64,000 nucleotides of DNA from Prunus persica (taxonomy: Eukaryota; Streptophyta; Magnoliopsida; Rosales; Rosaceae), in NCBI RefSeq assembly GCF_000346465.2, contig NC_034009.1, forward strand, positions 24,349,090-24,413,089, written 5' to 3'. The position numbers were made by a program, and so were the translations under genes. The notes under the pieces were generated by a model. It was not told the DNA's origin and made no database searches. It was given only the letters and a program-made list of their open reading frames with translations. Below, piece by piece: positions 1 to 9,830 of the stretch; position 1 is the first letter of the stretch; each line of letters begins with the position of its first letter.

Positions 1-115
1 GAATCTAGGCAAGCACTTCTTCGTTAACCATCACCACCGCTGCCAGGTATTCGTGCTACCGCAACCATCATAGTCACTTCGTCAGCAGCGGTCTTACCTT
101 TTGAAGGCCCTAGGG
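1..115 (-). repeat. Truncated second copy of the 35.5-kb exon/promoter region
   Basis: These bases match 35537-35653 with scattered substitutions. Reading on the minus strand, both copies share the exon end, the GGTAAGACCGC sequence and a short open frame ending in TAA. Here the match stops at about 115, so the start of the exon and its promoter are missing. Several differences between the copies fall at third codon positions of one frame, as expected for sequence that was once coding. The window edge may cut the other side. Confidence 0.7.
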
Positions 116-585
116 CTCATTTAGTTCATGAATTGAACTTCTTGGGAATAAACTTCCCATTTCTAATCCCACAAGATGGGAATGGAGCAGTGACGGATCC
201 ACATAGGGGCAATGGCGTCAACTAACCCCTTCAAGCCTGGAATCCACCATAGGAGGCCAATAACTTGACCCCTGCAAATTGTCCAAAAGGTGTTTGATGA
301 AATGCCCCCAAAGAAGGAGCAGCCACAGCCAGCAAGAAGCTTGTTGTGCGTGCGCTTCAATTTTTTATTTTTTTTCGTGACTTCAAAATGACGTTGTGCC
401 ACTTAAGTGGTTTTAAAATTTTTTTATTTTATTAAACCTGGTCAAAATGACGTCGTTTTGGCTAGGTTAAAAAAAAAAATCCAGTAGTAGTTGTTGCCCG
501 ATAAAACAGATTGGGGGAAACCCTAAATCCCTAACTCCAAGCCCTAATTCTACCCAACCTTCGCCCAATTCGACGGCCTCCCCAC
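116..585. other. Gene-free stretch upstream of the hAT remnant
   Basis: No supported gene. It contains a CCACTTAAGTGG palindrome near 399 and the AAAATGACGTCGTTTT-type sequence at 446-461 that is common in plant intergenic DNA. A C-rich segment with AAACCCTAAATCCC at about 520-535 probably belongs to the 5' untranslated leader of the following hAT-like gene. Confidence 0.5.
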
Positions 586-1965
586 ATGGATCACCCTCCG
601 GCGCCGCCGATTTCCTCATCCAATGACGGCACCAAACCCCAAATTCAATTTGGTTTGAAATTTGCTCTCAAAATTGAAAGTATGTTATCATATTTCCTAA
701 TCTTTTTATGCTTTGATGAGATTGATTAATATGTCAATTAGTTTGAATGAATTAGAGTTTTTAATTAATTAAAATATGTTAGTTTGTATGTTTTAATTTG
801 ATGGATTTCATCCCTCCAATTGAAAGTATATTATCCTAATTTCTAATCTTTTTTTTTATGCTTTAATTGATTAATAAATATTTTTGTATGTTTTTATTTT
901 TCTTGATTAGTTGTTGTTGTCGATTGTATTTATTAGGAGTTTTTGATTATATTGTATTTGGTTTTTTTTGGGGTCAAAATTATATCATATTTGTTTGTTT
1001 GTATAAATTGGATTAATTTTTGTGTTTATTAATTAATGAAGATTCTTATATATTTTGGTTAGTTAGAATAAATCTTGGCAATTTGGATTACTAATTTGTT
1101 TGTTTGTTTTTTGAATAGAAAGTTATGGAACGATACTTTAAGAGAAAGTTCTCATCAACTACTTCTAGTTCAGATAATATGGGTAGTTCAAACTCAAGAG
1201 ATGTGGGTAGTTCGAAAGAAAGTGAGTTGCAAAATCTTATGAATAATCTTCCTACAGACCCTGGACTTCGACGTCAAATGTTGGATTATGATCCTAACAT
1301 TCGAGATGAAGTTCGAAGAGCATTTACAAAAAGGTCCCTGTCTCCCTAAGAATCACACATTTCCACAAATCGATCTTTCAGGGTATGATCGACGCTTTAA
1401 TGTCAAGTGGTTTGATGAGTTTGACTGGTTAGAGTATAGTATAAGTAAAGATATTGCATTTTGCTTTTGTTGTTATCTCTTCAAATTCAATTTCAAAATT
1501 GGTCAAGGGTGTAGTGATGCCTTCACAAAGATGGGTTTCATAAATTGGAAGAAGAAAGAAAGAATTAAGAATCATATTGGAGGTGTTGGAAGTGTTCATA
1601 ATCAATATAAACAATATTATGTAGATCTAATGAATTAGAAGCAATACATCCAAACAGTTTTAGGCAAGTAATCAGACCAAACTCGTATTGATGATCATAT
1701 TTGTTTGATAGCTTCTCTTGATTGCGTGAAATTTTTGTTGAAGCAAGGTCTTCATTTTTATGGCCATGATGAGAGTGACACTTCAAACAACAGAGATAAT
1801 TATTTGGAGCTCTTACAATTTCTTGCTGATCATGATGAGAAAGTTAAGGCTATTGTGTTAGAAAATGCTCCAAGGAATCTCAAGCTAATAGCTTTAACAA
1901 TTCAAAAAGATCTTGTGAATGCTTGTGCCACTGAAACTATTAAGAAGAGTTGGTATTCTTATTGA
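586..1965 (+). pseudogene. Degenerate hAT-type (ZMYM1/TTF zinc-finger-like) transposase, 5' part
   Basis: The start of a hAT-superfamily transposase of the plant 'zinc finger MYM-type protein 1-like / TTF-type' class. A leader exon begins near 586 with an open frame from ATG. An intron seems to run from about 680 to an acceptor at 1118 (TTTTTTGAATAG), and coding resumes at ATG 1125. Family hallmarks are the MERYFKRK start, the LPTDPGLR..ILDYDPNIRDEVRR-like block, a KGPCLPKNH motif, a CFCCYLF zinc-finger-like segment and, further on, a segment with LLKQGLHFYGHDES. A one-base frameshift near 1305-1330 separates the first block from KGPCLP. Stops follow at 1636 and near 1668, and homology ends at about 1965, before the catalytic and dimerisation regions. 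It cannot encode an active transposase. The family call is from motif recognition; no terminal inverted repeats were found. Confidence 0.7.
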
Positions 1966-2506
1966 TTGGATCTTTCTAGGGTGGAGGAACCGGCAGTACA
2001 ACACCTCACTAAACTCAAAACGAAACAAAAATAAGCCAAATTCAAACCAAGACCAAGTAAAAGCCAAACCCAAATCAGCGAGGATATCCCTATAAAAAGA
2101 AATAGAAAATCAATGTAGACAAGAAGGGAAATGACGTATGGCATTTACAGAGTCACAAATAGCAATTGATGAAAGCATCGGATGAAAGCACAGGGAAGAG
2201 AAGGAGTTGTGGTGCAAAAAAGACATAGAGGTTAGTGGATTGGAGGTGTAAGCGCGGAAATTTTGACTATGACAAAAAGACTGAAAAGCTTTGATATTTA
2301 CCACGATGTGAAAACCCTCTCAGTCATCTAATTAAACATTAAATTACTTGATGCTTTCGACCAAAAAAGGGAAAATACATTACTTTATGCATTTTTCCTT
2401 GTCTTTTTCCATGGTCAATAATTCACGGGCATGAACTATACCAAAAAACTAGTAGATATACCTTCATTTTCTTGATGTCACTCCAGGCCAGCTTGTTAAA
2501 TAATAG
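1966..2506. other. Gene-free stretch; 3' half matches P450-locus flank
   Basis: No gene is supported. From about 2327 (TAATTAAACATTAAATTACT) the sequence is a copy of the flank also present at 24502-24605 and 56971-57020. This marks the left edge of the duplicated P450 unit. The copies at 2327 and 56971 lack the Helitron present at 24213. Confidence 0.6.
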
Positions 2507-2514
2507 TATAAATA
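2507..2514 (+). promoter_or_regulatory. TATA box candidate of P450-A
   Basis: TATAAATA lies 162 nt upstream of the P450-A ATG, a plausible distance given the roughly 66-bp GA microsatellite in between. The gene is a pseudogene, so this is a relic promoter at best. Confidence 0.4.
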
Positions 2515-2607
2515 GTTGTCTTTCCCTATCTGTCTCCTAAAAGATATACACATATATATAATGCATAATATGTAATAGAAAATTAGATATGAATTTCTTG
2601 AGTTGGG

Positions 2608-2609
<2 letters not shown>

Positions 2610-2675
<66 letters not shown>
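2610..2675 (+). repeat. (GA)n microsatellite abutting the P450-A start codon
   Basis: About 33 GA units directly precede the ATG at 2676. An imperfect copy of the gene's first bases (ATGAATTTCTTGAGTT, 2589) lies just before the tract, so the microsatellite sits between two start-like sequences. P450-C has only a short GAGAGAGA here. Confidence 0.9.
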
Positions 2676-2680
<5 letters not shown>

Positions 2681-3071
2681 TTTCTTGAGTTTCATACTAT
2701 TGTGTCTTATAGTTGCATGGATCTCAATCCATACCCTCTATTATTCCTTTGCAAGAAGATCATCAAATCCCACAAGGCTTCCACCTGGACCAAACCCATT
2801 TCCCTTCATTGGAAATCTTCTAGAGCTTGGAAACAAACCCCATCTCTCTCTAACCAAGCTTTCACAACGCTATGGCCCCGTTATGACTTTACAACTCGGC
2901 CAAATAACAACAGTCGTAGTTTCTTCATCCGCAGTGACCAAACAAGTCCTCCGCACCCACAACCAATTCTTCTGCATCCGCCGTGACCAAACAAGTCCTC
3001 CGCACCCACAACCAATTCTTCTGCAACTGAACTATCCCGGATGCAGTCCAAGCCTGCAAGCATGCTAAGTA
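2676..3071 (+). pseudogene. Cytochrome P450 CYP76-type pseudogene P450-A, exon 1 first part
   Basis: The 5' part of a CYP76-like (geraniol 8-hydroxylase-like) P450. It has the hydrophobic ER anchor, the LPPGPNPFPFIGNLLELG hinge and the start of the P450 fold, all close to the intact P450-C. A 49-bp direct duplication (2926-2974 and 2975-3023) shifts the reading frame after the ITTVVVSSSAV segment. Copia-1 then interrupts the exon at 3072; the AAGTA target duplication lies at 3067-3071 and 7990-7994. The exon continues at 7990. At least two independent disabling events are therefore visible in this part alone. Confidence 0.93.
2926..3023 (+). repeat. 49-bp tandem duplication inside P450-A exon
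   Basis: Two adjacent 49-bp copies differ at one base (GCAGTGACC versus GCCGTGACC). P450-C has a single copy. Since 49 is not a multiple of three, the duplication alone destroys the reading frame. Confidence 0.95.
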
Positions 3072-3479
3072 TGTTAGAATTCAATGTTTTCAGCATTTTG
3101 GATGTTTTGGGAAGAATGAAGAGATCACAGAGTGAGTGTGAGGAAGAGAACGTTGCTCTCAGAAAAGTAGAAAAACTTCAGATATTGCTATTCATCATAT
3201 TCCACTGTTTTTGTATATTGGTATATGAGTGAGAGAAGTGAGCTACTTCTCTAACTGATTTACAAGGGAATTAAATCCTAGCCTTTGATCCTATCATCCT
3301 ATGAGATGATCCCACTTGTCATAATCTGACATTTAGATCCTAGGCAAGATAAGAGGCCACTTGGACTATGATCCAATGGCTCAAATTACATCAGAAAAAA
3401 ATAAAACTTATAAAATGAAATAGAAAGGACTTTGTGACTTTGGCTCCAAGGCATTCAGCTTAAGGGTTACACATCAACA
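3072..3479 (-). repeat. Copia-1 3' LTR
   Basis: 408 bp, TG...CA ends, paired with 7582-7989. Nine substitutions and no length difference were seen. The polyprotein stop codon lies just inside this LTR. Confidence 0.95.
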
Positions 3480-5464
3480 CTCCCTTCTAACCCTTTAGCT
3501 GATTTCACACCAAGTAGGTCTCTTAGATACACAAAACGATCCTTGGACAAAGCCTTGGTTAGTATGTCTGCAATCTGATCTTCTGATTTACAGTAGGTTA
3601 GTTCAATCTCCTTTGCTTGAATAGCTTCTCGAATGAAATGAAACTTTCGGCTAATATGTCTGGTTTTCTGGTGGAAAACTGGATTCTTTGCCATTGCTAT
3701 GGCAGAGGTGTTATCACACAAAATTGGTGTACCTTCCACTTGTTCCTCTCCAAAATCTTCAAGTATGAACCTTAGCCATTTAGCTTGTGATGTTGCTTCA
3801 ACAGCACTAACATATTCTGCCTCTGCAGTGGACAAGGCTACTGTGTTTTGTTTAATTGATGCCCATGAGAACATCCCAGATCCTAGTGTGAATGCATATC
3901 CTGAAGTACTTCTTCTATCATCTTCACTTCCTGCCCAGTCACTGTCACAATACCCAATCAAGGTAGTTGTCTTCCCTTTTATAAATTCAATTCCAAAGTC
4001 AAGTGTGCCCTGAATGTATCTCAATTCCCTCATGGCTGTTCCCATGTGTTTTCTAGTAGGATTATGCATGAATCTAGCAAGCAAGCTAGAAGCAAACATT
4101 ATGTCTGGTCTTGTAGCTGTCAAATAGAGCAGGCTACCTACAATCTGTCTATATTCACTCTCATTTGCTGCCTCACTGCCATCTTCTTTGCACAACCTTT
4201 CACTTGCAACTAGTGGAGTTACCACAGACTTGCAGTCCTTCAATCCAAACTTTTCAATCACTGTCAATGCATATTTCTTCTGATGAAGAAAGATATGTTT
4301 ATCTGTTTGTAATACTCCCATCCCAAGAAAATGGTAGAGTAGTCCAAGATCAGACATTTCGTAATGTTGCATCATATCATTTTTGAACTCTTCAAGTAAC
4401 TTTGGACAACTTCCAGTATAGACAATATCATCCATATAGAGTGAGACAATAAGAATACCTGAATCTTCACTTGTTTTGACATAAAGTGTTGCTTCACTAG
4501 GACTTTTCTTGAATCCTGCCCTGTTGAAGTAAGAGTCTATCTCATCATACCAGACTCTTGGAGCTTGCTTTAGTCCATACAGGGCCTTATTCAACTTATA
4601 CACTCTGATTTCTTCATTTTCCTTCACAAAATCCTGTGACTGCTCCACATAAACCTCTTCCTTTAACACTCCATTCAGAAAGGCAGATTTTACATCCAGT
4701 TGATATAGATTCCATTCCTTCTGTGTAGCAAGTGCTATCAATGTTCTAATAGTATCCAATCTTGCTACTGGAGCAAACGTCTCATTATAGTCTATTCCAG
4801 GCTTCTGAGAGTAGCCTTTTGCCACAAGTCTGGCCTTGTTTTTCTGCACAGATCCATCCAGATTTAGTATAGTTTTGTAGACCCACTTGACACCAATAAT
4901 TGGCTTGCCAAATGGTCTGTCCACTAGTTTCCATGTATTATTTTTCTCAATCATTTCCAGCTCAGCCTTCATTGCATTTCTCCATGACTCATCTAGATCA
5001 GCTTCTTCAAAACTGTCAGGTTCCACAATGCACATATTGCACTGAGCCATGATTTCGTTAACACATCTCCATTTCTTTGGTGTGTGATCTATAGCTTGAG
5101 AACTTTCACTTATTCCTTCATTTTGCAGAGTAAAGCCTTCATCCATTTGGATTGGTGTATCCAAGCCTTGACTTGGTTCATTTTGTTGTGTGATTCCTTC
5201 ATCCATTTGCATTTGTGTATCCAAGCTTTGACTTGGATTACAATTTTGATTTTCAGTAGACACAGGGACTGTCATTTCTCCTGCACTTGCATTCTCCCAC
5301 TTCCATGAGCTATTCTCATCAAACTGCACATCTCTGGACAGAATAACCTTTCTAGTGCTTGGATCAAATAGCCTGTAGCCCTTTTCACAGAGTCCATAAC
5401 CCACGAATATACACTTGTGGCTATTTTCTTCAAGTTTATGCCTTAATGCTGAAGGAATGAGCAC
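3467..5464 (-). CDS. Copia-1 reverse transcriptase and RNase H portion of Pol
   Basis: An uninterrupted 665-codon segment and the best-preserved part of copia-1. From its N end it shows the tail of the integrase region (a GYRLFDPSTRKV-like block) and an acidic linker. The reverse transcriptase follows, with [41 protein letters not shown] and the catalytic SLYMDDIVYTG. The RNase H has YCDSDWAGSEDDRRSTSGY, ALSTAEAEYVS and the CDNTSAIAMAKNP block. It ends with the IADILTKAL motif. The frame starts at a methionine inside Pol and is not a natural start; upstream coding continues to a TAG at 5603-5605. In a working element this would be released from the Gag-Pol precursor and copy element RNA in cytoplasmic particles. 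Confidence 0.92.
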   Translation of the reverse strand: MLIPSALRHKLEENSHKCIFVGYGLCEKGYRLFDPSTRKVILSRDVQFDENSSWKWENASAGEMTVPVSTENQNCNPSQSLDTQMQMDEGITQQNEPSQGLDTPIQMDEGFTLQNEGISESSQAIDHTPKKWRCVNEIMAQCNMCIVEPDSFEEADLDESWRNAMKAELEMIEKNNTWKLVDRPFGKPIIGVKWVYKTILNLDGSVQKNKARLVAKGYSQKPGIDYNETFAPVARLDTIRTLIALATQKEWNLYQLDVKSAFLNGVLKEEVYVEQSQDFVKENEEIRVYKLNKALYGLKQAPRVWYDEIDSYFNRAGFKKSPSEATLYVKTSEDSGILIVSLYMDDIVYTGSCPKLLEEFKNDMMQHYEMSDLGLLYHFLGMGVLQTDKHIFLHQKKYALTVIEKFGLKDCKSVVTPLVASERLCKEDGSEAANESEYRQIVGSLLYLTATRPDIMFASSLLARFMHNPTRKHMGTAMRELRYIQGTLDFGIEFIKGKTTTLIGYCDSDWAGSEDDRRSTSGYAFTLGSGMFSWASIKQNTVALSTAEAEYVSAVEATSQAKWLRFILEDFGEEQVEGTPILCDNTSAIAMAKNPVFHQKTRHISRKFHFIREAIQAKEIELTYCKSEDQIADILTKALSKDRFVYLRDLLGVKSAKGLEGSVDV

Positions 5465-6498
5465 ATGACAAGGAGATCCAAATATCTTTAAGTGTGCAAT
5501 TCCTGGTTTTCTGCCAGTATAAGCTTCAAATGGTGTTACCTTCTTGAGAGACTTGGTGGGATATCTATTTAGTAGATAGACTGCAGTATTTACAGCTTTA
5601 GCCTAAAAATCATAAGACATACCCTTCTCATGCAGTATAGATTTTGCCATTTCCATTACTGTCCCGTTCTTTCTCTCAGCAACTCCATTTTGCTGAGGGG
5701 AGTATGCTATAGTTAGCTGCCTTTGAATTCCAAATTCATCACAGAACTTGTTAAATTCACTGAATAAAACTCTCCACCCCTGTCACTCCTCAGGCCTTTT
5801 ATCTTATATCCACTTTGCAGCTCAGTCATAGCCTTGATCTTTTTAAAACATTCGAGTGCACTTGACTTGTTTCTGATGAAATATACCCATGACATTCTAG
5901 TGCAATCGTCAGTAAACAGCAAGAAATACCTATTTCCAGAGATGGATTCAGTCTTCATTGGTCCACAGATGTCTGTGTGAACCAATTCCAAAGGACTTGT
6001 AGCTCTCCAAGTGAACTCCAAAGGGAAAGAATCTCTGTGTTGCTTTCCTAGCATGCAGCCTTCACATACTACTGAAATTTGCCCCAAATGAGGTAAGCCA
6101 TGTACCATGCCTTGATCCTCAAGCAGTTTTATGCTTCTTTCTTTTAAGTGCCCCAATCTCTTATGCCATGTCTGCAAGCAGTGTGTAACACCTGCCTTTA
6201 AGGCCAAATCATTTGCAGGCATTATTGTAAGTGGAAAGCATCTGTTATTGGTCATTTGAACCCTCACAATCAGATTTCTCAGTGACTGATCATCATAAAC
6301 ATTCACCATATTCTCTCCAAACACAAGATAGTACCTATGCTCCATCATTTGCCCAACACTAAGCAGATTTTCTTCAAGACTAGTTACAAGCATTACTTCT
6401 TGAATGTGCTTCTTACCCAACTTGGTTTTTATCACAAGAGTCCCTTTTCCTGCAACTGGAACTATTTCTCTAGTACCCATCTTTACTTTAGAAGTCAA
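5465..6498 (-). pseudogene. Copia-1 protease end and integrase, frameshifted
   Basis: Integrase part of copia-1. It includes a GAG-pre-integrase zinc region (TWHKRLGHL and CEGCMLGKQHR), then the core with HTDICGPM (first Asp) and RSDRGGEF (second Asp region). A one-base frameshift near 5757-5765 moves the catalytic-Glu segment (the region with PQQNGVAERK) into another frame. A TAG at 5603-5605 replaces what is usually a tryptophan before the AVNTAVYLLNR block. The frame is the same as gag upstream, from which it is separated only by a TAA near 6505. Confidence 0.88.
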
Positions 6499-6504
6499 AT
6501 TTCT

Positions 6505-7470
6505 TTATATATTGACTAACAGACTCTCATCACCTGTCATGTGGTTACTACAGCCACTGTCAATGTACCAAGAATGATTTTCCTTCACATCTATCACAGC
6601 ATTGCATGCATAGAATAGGATTCCAGTTTCTTCAACTTGATTTGCATAGTTCAATTTTTGTACATTTTTATTTCCATGACACTCTCTGAGCATATGTCCA
6701 AATTTCCCACACCCTTTGTATTTAGGCTTTCCTTCAAACCAACATTTGCCAAAATGCAGTTTCTCACAGTGTTTACAAGCCGTTTTATTCCCATAGTTAG
6801 ATTTCCAATTCTTTTGAGGTTTTTGATCTCCAGAAGAAACTCCACTCTTAGAATTCTTTTCTTCAATATTCAGACTAGTAAAGGACATTTCTGTAGAGTT
6901 CTCATTGTGTCGATCCAATCTGAGCTCAAAGCTCCTCAGAGAAGCAACTACTTCTTGAATTTCAAGAATCTCAAGATCCTTGGAGTGTTCAATCACAGAG
7001 CAGTGGTTCAAAATCTCAAACAATCTAGCAAGATATACAGATAGGGATTCACTGTCTTTCATGCGAGTATATTCAAATTCTCTACGCAATCCTTGCAGTT
7101 TTACATTTCGTACCTGTTTATCTCCTCTGAATTCCAGCTTCAAAATATCCCAAGCACCCTTTGAGGTCTCCTCATTCACTATTCTGGGGAAGAGCTGATC
7201 TGAGACAGCACTTTGGATCAATCCAAGTGCACGAGCATCCTTCATCAGAAGCTCAGCCATCGTAGACTTCTCAGCAACCTTAGTCTCTTCCATCTCCTTT
7301 TCCTTCTTTGGATCTGAAGCATTGAAGCCATGTTCAACCAGATCCCACAATCCGTGAGATTTCAGTATTGTTTTCATCCGAATGCTCCAGAACTCATAGT
7401 TTTGTCCATTGAAAACTGGTGTGCGAAGCTCAGTAGTGCCCGATCCTGACATATTAGACATTGGATTCAA
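6505..7470 (-). CDS. Copia-1 Gag with zinc knuckle and protease start
   Basis: 321 codons from ATG 7470. The N-terminal part is the copia-type Gag domain (VFNGQNYEFWSIRMKTIL, then a LWDLVEHGF block). A CHCC-like knuckle follows (CGKFGHMLREC at about residues 254-264), then the protease active-site motif WYIDSGCSNHMTG near the end. The frame closes at a TAA (6505-6507) within protease. The same frame continues directly as integrase, so the stop is probably a single mutation in an original continuous Gag-Pol. It would form the virus-like particle core of the retrotransposon. Confidence 0.9.
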   Translation of the reverse strand: MNPMSNMSGSGTTELRTPVFNGQNYEFWSIRMKTILKSHGLWDLVEHGFNASDPKKEKEMEETKVAEKSTMAELLMKDARALGLIQSAVSDQLFPRIVNEETSKGAWDILKLEFRGDKQVRNVKLQGLRREFEYTRMKDSESLSVYLARLFEILNHCSVIEHSKDLEILEIQEVVASLRSFELRLDRHNENSTEMSFTSLNIEEKNSKSGVSSGDQKPQKNWKSNYGNKTACKHCEKLHFGKCWFEGKPKYKGCGKFGHMLRECHGNKNVQKLNYANQVEETGILFYACNAVIDVKENHSWYIDSGCSNHMTGDESLLVNI

Positions 7471-7581
7471 GAAATCTCAGCTGCAATCGTAGAAGGAGCT
7501 CAGACCCAGCTCAAATCAATTCCTACTCCCTGTTCACAGATTCACGCCCAGCTCAAACAATCGAACCTGGCTCTGAGGCCA

Positions 7582-7989
7582 TGTTAGAATTCAATGTTTT
7601 TAGCATTTTGGATGTTTTGGGAAGAATGAAGAGATCACAGAGTGAGTGTGAGGAAGAGAATGTTGCTCTCAAAAAAGTAGAAAAACTTCAGATATTGCTA
7701 TTCATCATATTCCACTGTTTTTGTATATTGGTATATGAGTGAGAAAAGTGAGCTGCTTCTCCAACTGATTTACAAGGGAATTAAATCCTAGCCTTTGATC
7801 CTATCATCCTATGAGATGATCCCACTTGTCATAATCTGACATTTAGATCCTAGGCAAGATAAGAGGCCACTTGGACTATGATCCAATGGCTCAAATTACA
7901 TTAAAAAAAAATAAAACTTACAAAATGAAATAGAAAGGACTTTGTGACTTTGGCTCCAAGGCATTCAGCTTAAGGGTTACACATCAACA
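7582..7989 (-). repeat. Copia-1 5' LTR
   Basis: 408 bp, partner of 3072-3479. It is followed on the plus side by target duplication AAGTA (7990-7994) and then by resumed P450 exon sequence. Confidence 0.95.
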
Positions 7990-9387
7990 AAGTACGGCAT
8001 GCCCTAGCTGACGGTTTCCCCCACTTGGAGAAACCTCCGCAAAATATGCAACACCCAGCTTTTCGCGGCCAAAGTTCTCGGCGCCAACCAGGCTAACCGT
8101 CACCTAAAAGTGTAGGAGCTCATAGCTGACGTTAAGGAAAGCACTGTGAAGGGTAAGGCGGTTGAAGTTGGAAGGGCTGCTTTCAAAACTACACTCAATT
8201 TGATGTCGCGGACTGTGTTCTCTGTGGATTTAGCGGACCTGAACAGTGAGAGGGCTAGAGAGTTCAAGGAGTCGGTATGGAGTATATATTATGGAGGAGA
8301 TTGCGAAACCAAACTTGGCTGTTTATTTTCCTGTGCTTAAGAAGGTTGATCCCATGGGGATACGGCGCCGTTTGGGCAAGCACTTCCAGAAGATGATTGA
8401 TCTTTTTGACCGCATGATCGTCCAAAGGTTAGAATCAAGGAAGTCACGTGATTATGTCACAGGGAATGATATGTTGGATAGTTGCTACTTATTGCTATAT
8501 TACTACTCTACTCTATCTCTACTAATTGTTCTTGATGACCTTGTCTGAATTCATAATTAAACTGCTTAGATTTTACAATTATAACTTATTATTGTTGTTT
8601 CTGTTTTTGTTTATGTTAGTACTATAAACAATGTCTACACTGATTAATGTTTTGTGTTCGAATTTCCCTATATTGCTTGTACAAAAATATATATATATAT
8701 ATATAATTTTATTTCGTCATTATATGTCTATGTGCCCATATTAATTTATTGACTAATTAACTTTTTGGTGAATTAGGATTTATTTGGTGCGGCCACAGAT
8801 ACAACTTCAGCCACACTAGAATGGGCAATGGCTGAGCTATTACACAACCCTGAAAAGCTGTCAAAAGCACAAGAGGAGCTGAAGCAGGTCATTGGCAAAG
8901 GAAAACCAGTGAAGGAATCAGACATCACTCGGCTCCCTTACATATACAAGCCATAATCAAAGAGACCTTCCGGCTGCACCCAGTTGTCCCACTTCTTCTC
9001 CCTCGTAGAGCCCAAGCAGACGTAGAAATCTACACTTACATTGTACCAAAGGGTGCACAAGTTTTGGTCAACGCATGGGCCATCGGCAGAGACCCCAGAA
9101 TTTGGGACAACCCTACCTCATTTATTCCTGAGAGGTTTTTGGGATTGGATATCGACGTTACTGGCCAGAACTTTGAGCTTATTCCATTTGGTGGCGGGAG
9201 GAGAATATGTCCTGGGTTGCCTTTGGCGATGAGAATGTTGAATTTGATGTTGGGTTTGCTTATTAACTCGTTTGATAATTGGAAGCTTGAAGATGGAGTT
9301 GTGCCGGAAAAAATGAACATGGAAGAGAAGTTTGGCCTCAGTTTACGGATGGCTCACCCTCTGATAGCTGTGCCCATCAAGTATTAG
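7990..9387 (+). pseudogene. P450-A exon 1 remainder, damaged intron junction and exon 2
   Basis: This continues P450-A after copia-1. Compared with P450-C it has two in-frame TAG codons (GCCCTAGCTG near 8005; GTGTAGGAG near 8112, replacing a glutamine) and a 4-bp insertion near 8283-8290. An approximately 80-bp deletion at about 8478 removes the end of exon 1 together with the splice donor. Exon 2 begins after ATTAG at 8777 and has a 2-bp insertion near 8943 that shifts the frame. Beyond that, PERF and the heme-binding FGGGRRICPG are still legible (about 9128-9216), and the stop at 9385-9387 aligns with that of P450-C. It is clearly nonfunctional. The intron is retained, so the copy arose by DNA duplication and not retrotransposition. 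Confidence 0.95.
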
Positions 9388-9830
9388 GAGAACCAAACCT
9401 AGCTAGCTATGGTTTCTACGATAAATGGATTTATGTTTTTATTAGGGAGTTACAATAATTAATCCTACTAATGATAGGAAATGGTCAGTTGTCAGTTGTC
9501 AGTAATGTTGTTATTAGGCCATAACTCCATATTTAAGTTTATGATAGTAGCTTGCTGTAATTGTAGATTGTTCTCCACAGACTTCATATATATATGTGTG
9601 TGTGTGTGTGTGTATTGTATAATAATCATATGAATGACTATGGAAAAATAAGTTTCTACATGGTATCAGAGCTAATGGCTAATGCCGATTAGCGATCCTC
9701 TAATTACCAAATTGAGAGTCGTTGGCACTCCTCACTCCTCACTCCTCACCCTTAAGGGTTTTTGTTTATGTATAGTGCTTTTTCATCTCCTCTTCTCAAA
9801 GACGAATATGTTTTTCCTTTCCACCTTAGC
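9388..9830 (+). repeat. P450 3' flank shared with unit II, with LTR-like end and PBS
   Basis: Matches 27465-27870. Inside it, a segment from about 9504 to 9660 ends in TTTCTACA and is followed by TGGTATCAGAGC, the classical primer-binding site complementary to initiator Met-tRNA. It therefore looks like the 5' LTR and PBS of a copia-type element. Both units have it, so that insertion predates the unit duplication. A TG microsatellite lies at about 9596-9614. Confidence 0.65.

Larger units (their letters stand above)
3072..7989 (-). mobile_element. Copia-1: near-complete Ty1/copia LTR retrotransposon inserted in P450-A
   Basis: A 4918-bp element on the minus strand, bounded by 408-bp LTRs and by AAGTA target duplications (3067-3071, 7990-7994). 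On the coding strand the LTR begins TGTTGATGTG and ends GAATTCTAACA. A primer-binding-like sequence, TGGCCTCAGAGCC, follows the 5' LTR (about 7569-7581), and a purine tract (GGTTAGAAGGGAG) precedes the 3' LTR at 3480. The two LTRs differ at about nine positions (about 2%), so the insertion is young compared with other elements here. The order gag, protease, integrase, RT, RNase H is that of copia. Three lesions (TAA, frameshift, TAG) inactivate the polyprotein. Confidence 0.95.

Noticed and set aside
3699..4013. Plus-strand open frame within copia-1
   Set aside because: Shadow of the minus-strand reverse transcriptase/RNase H, which carries all the family motifs.
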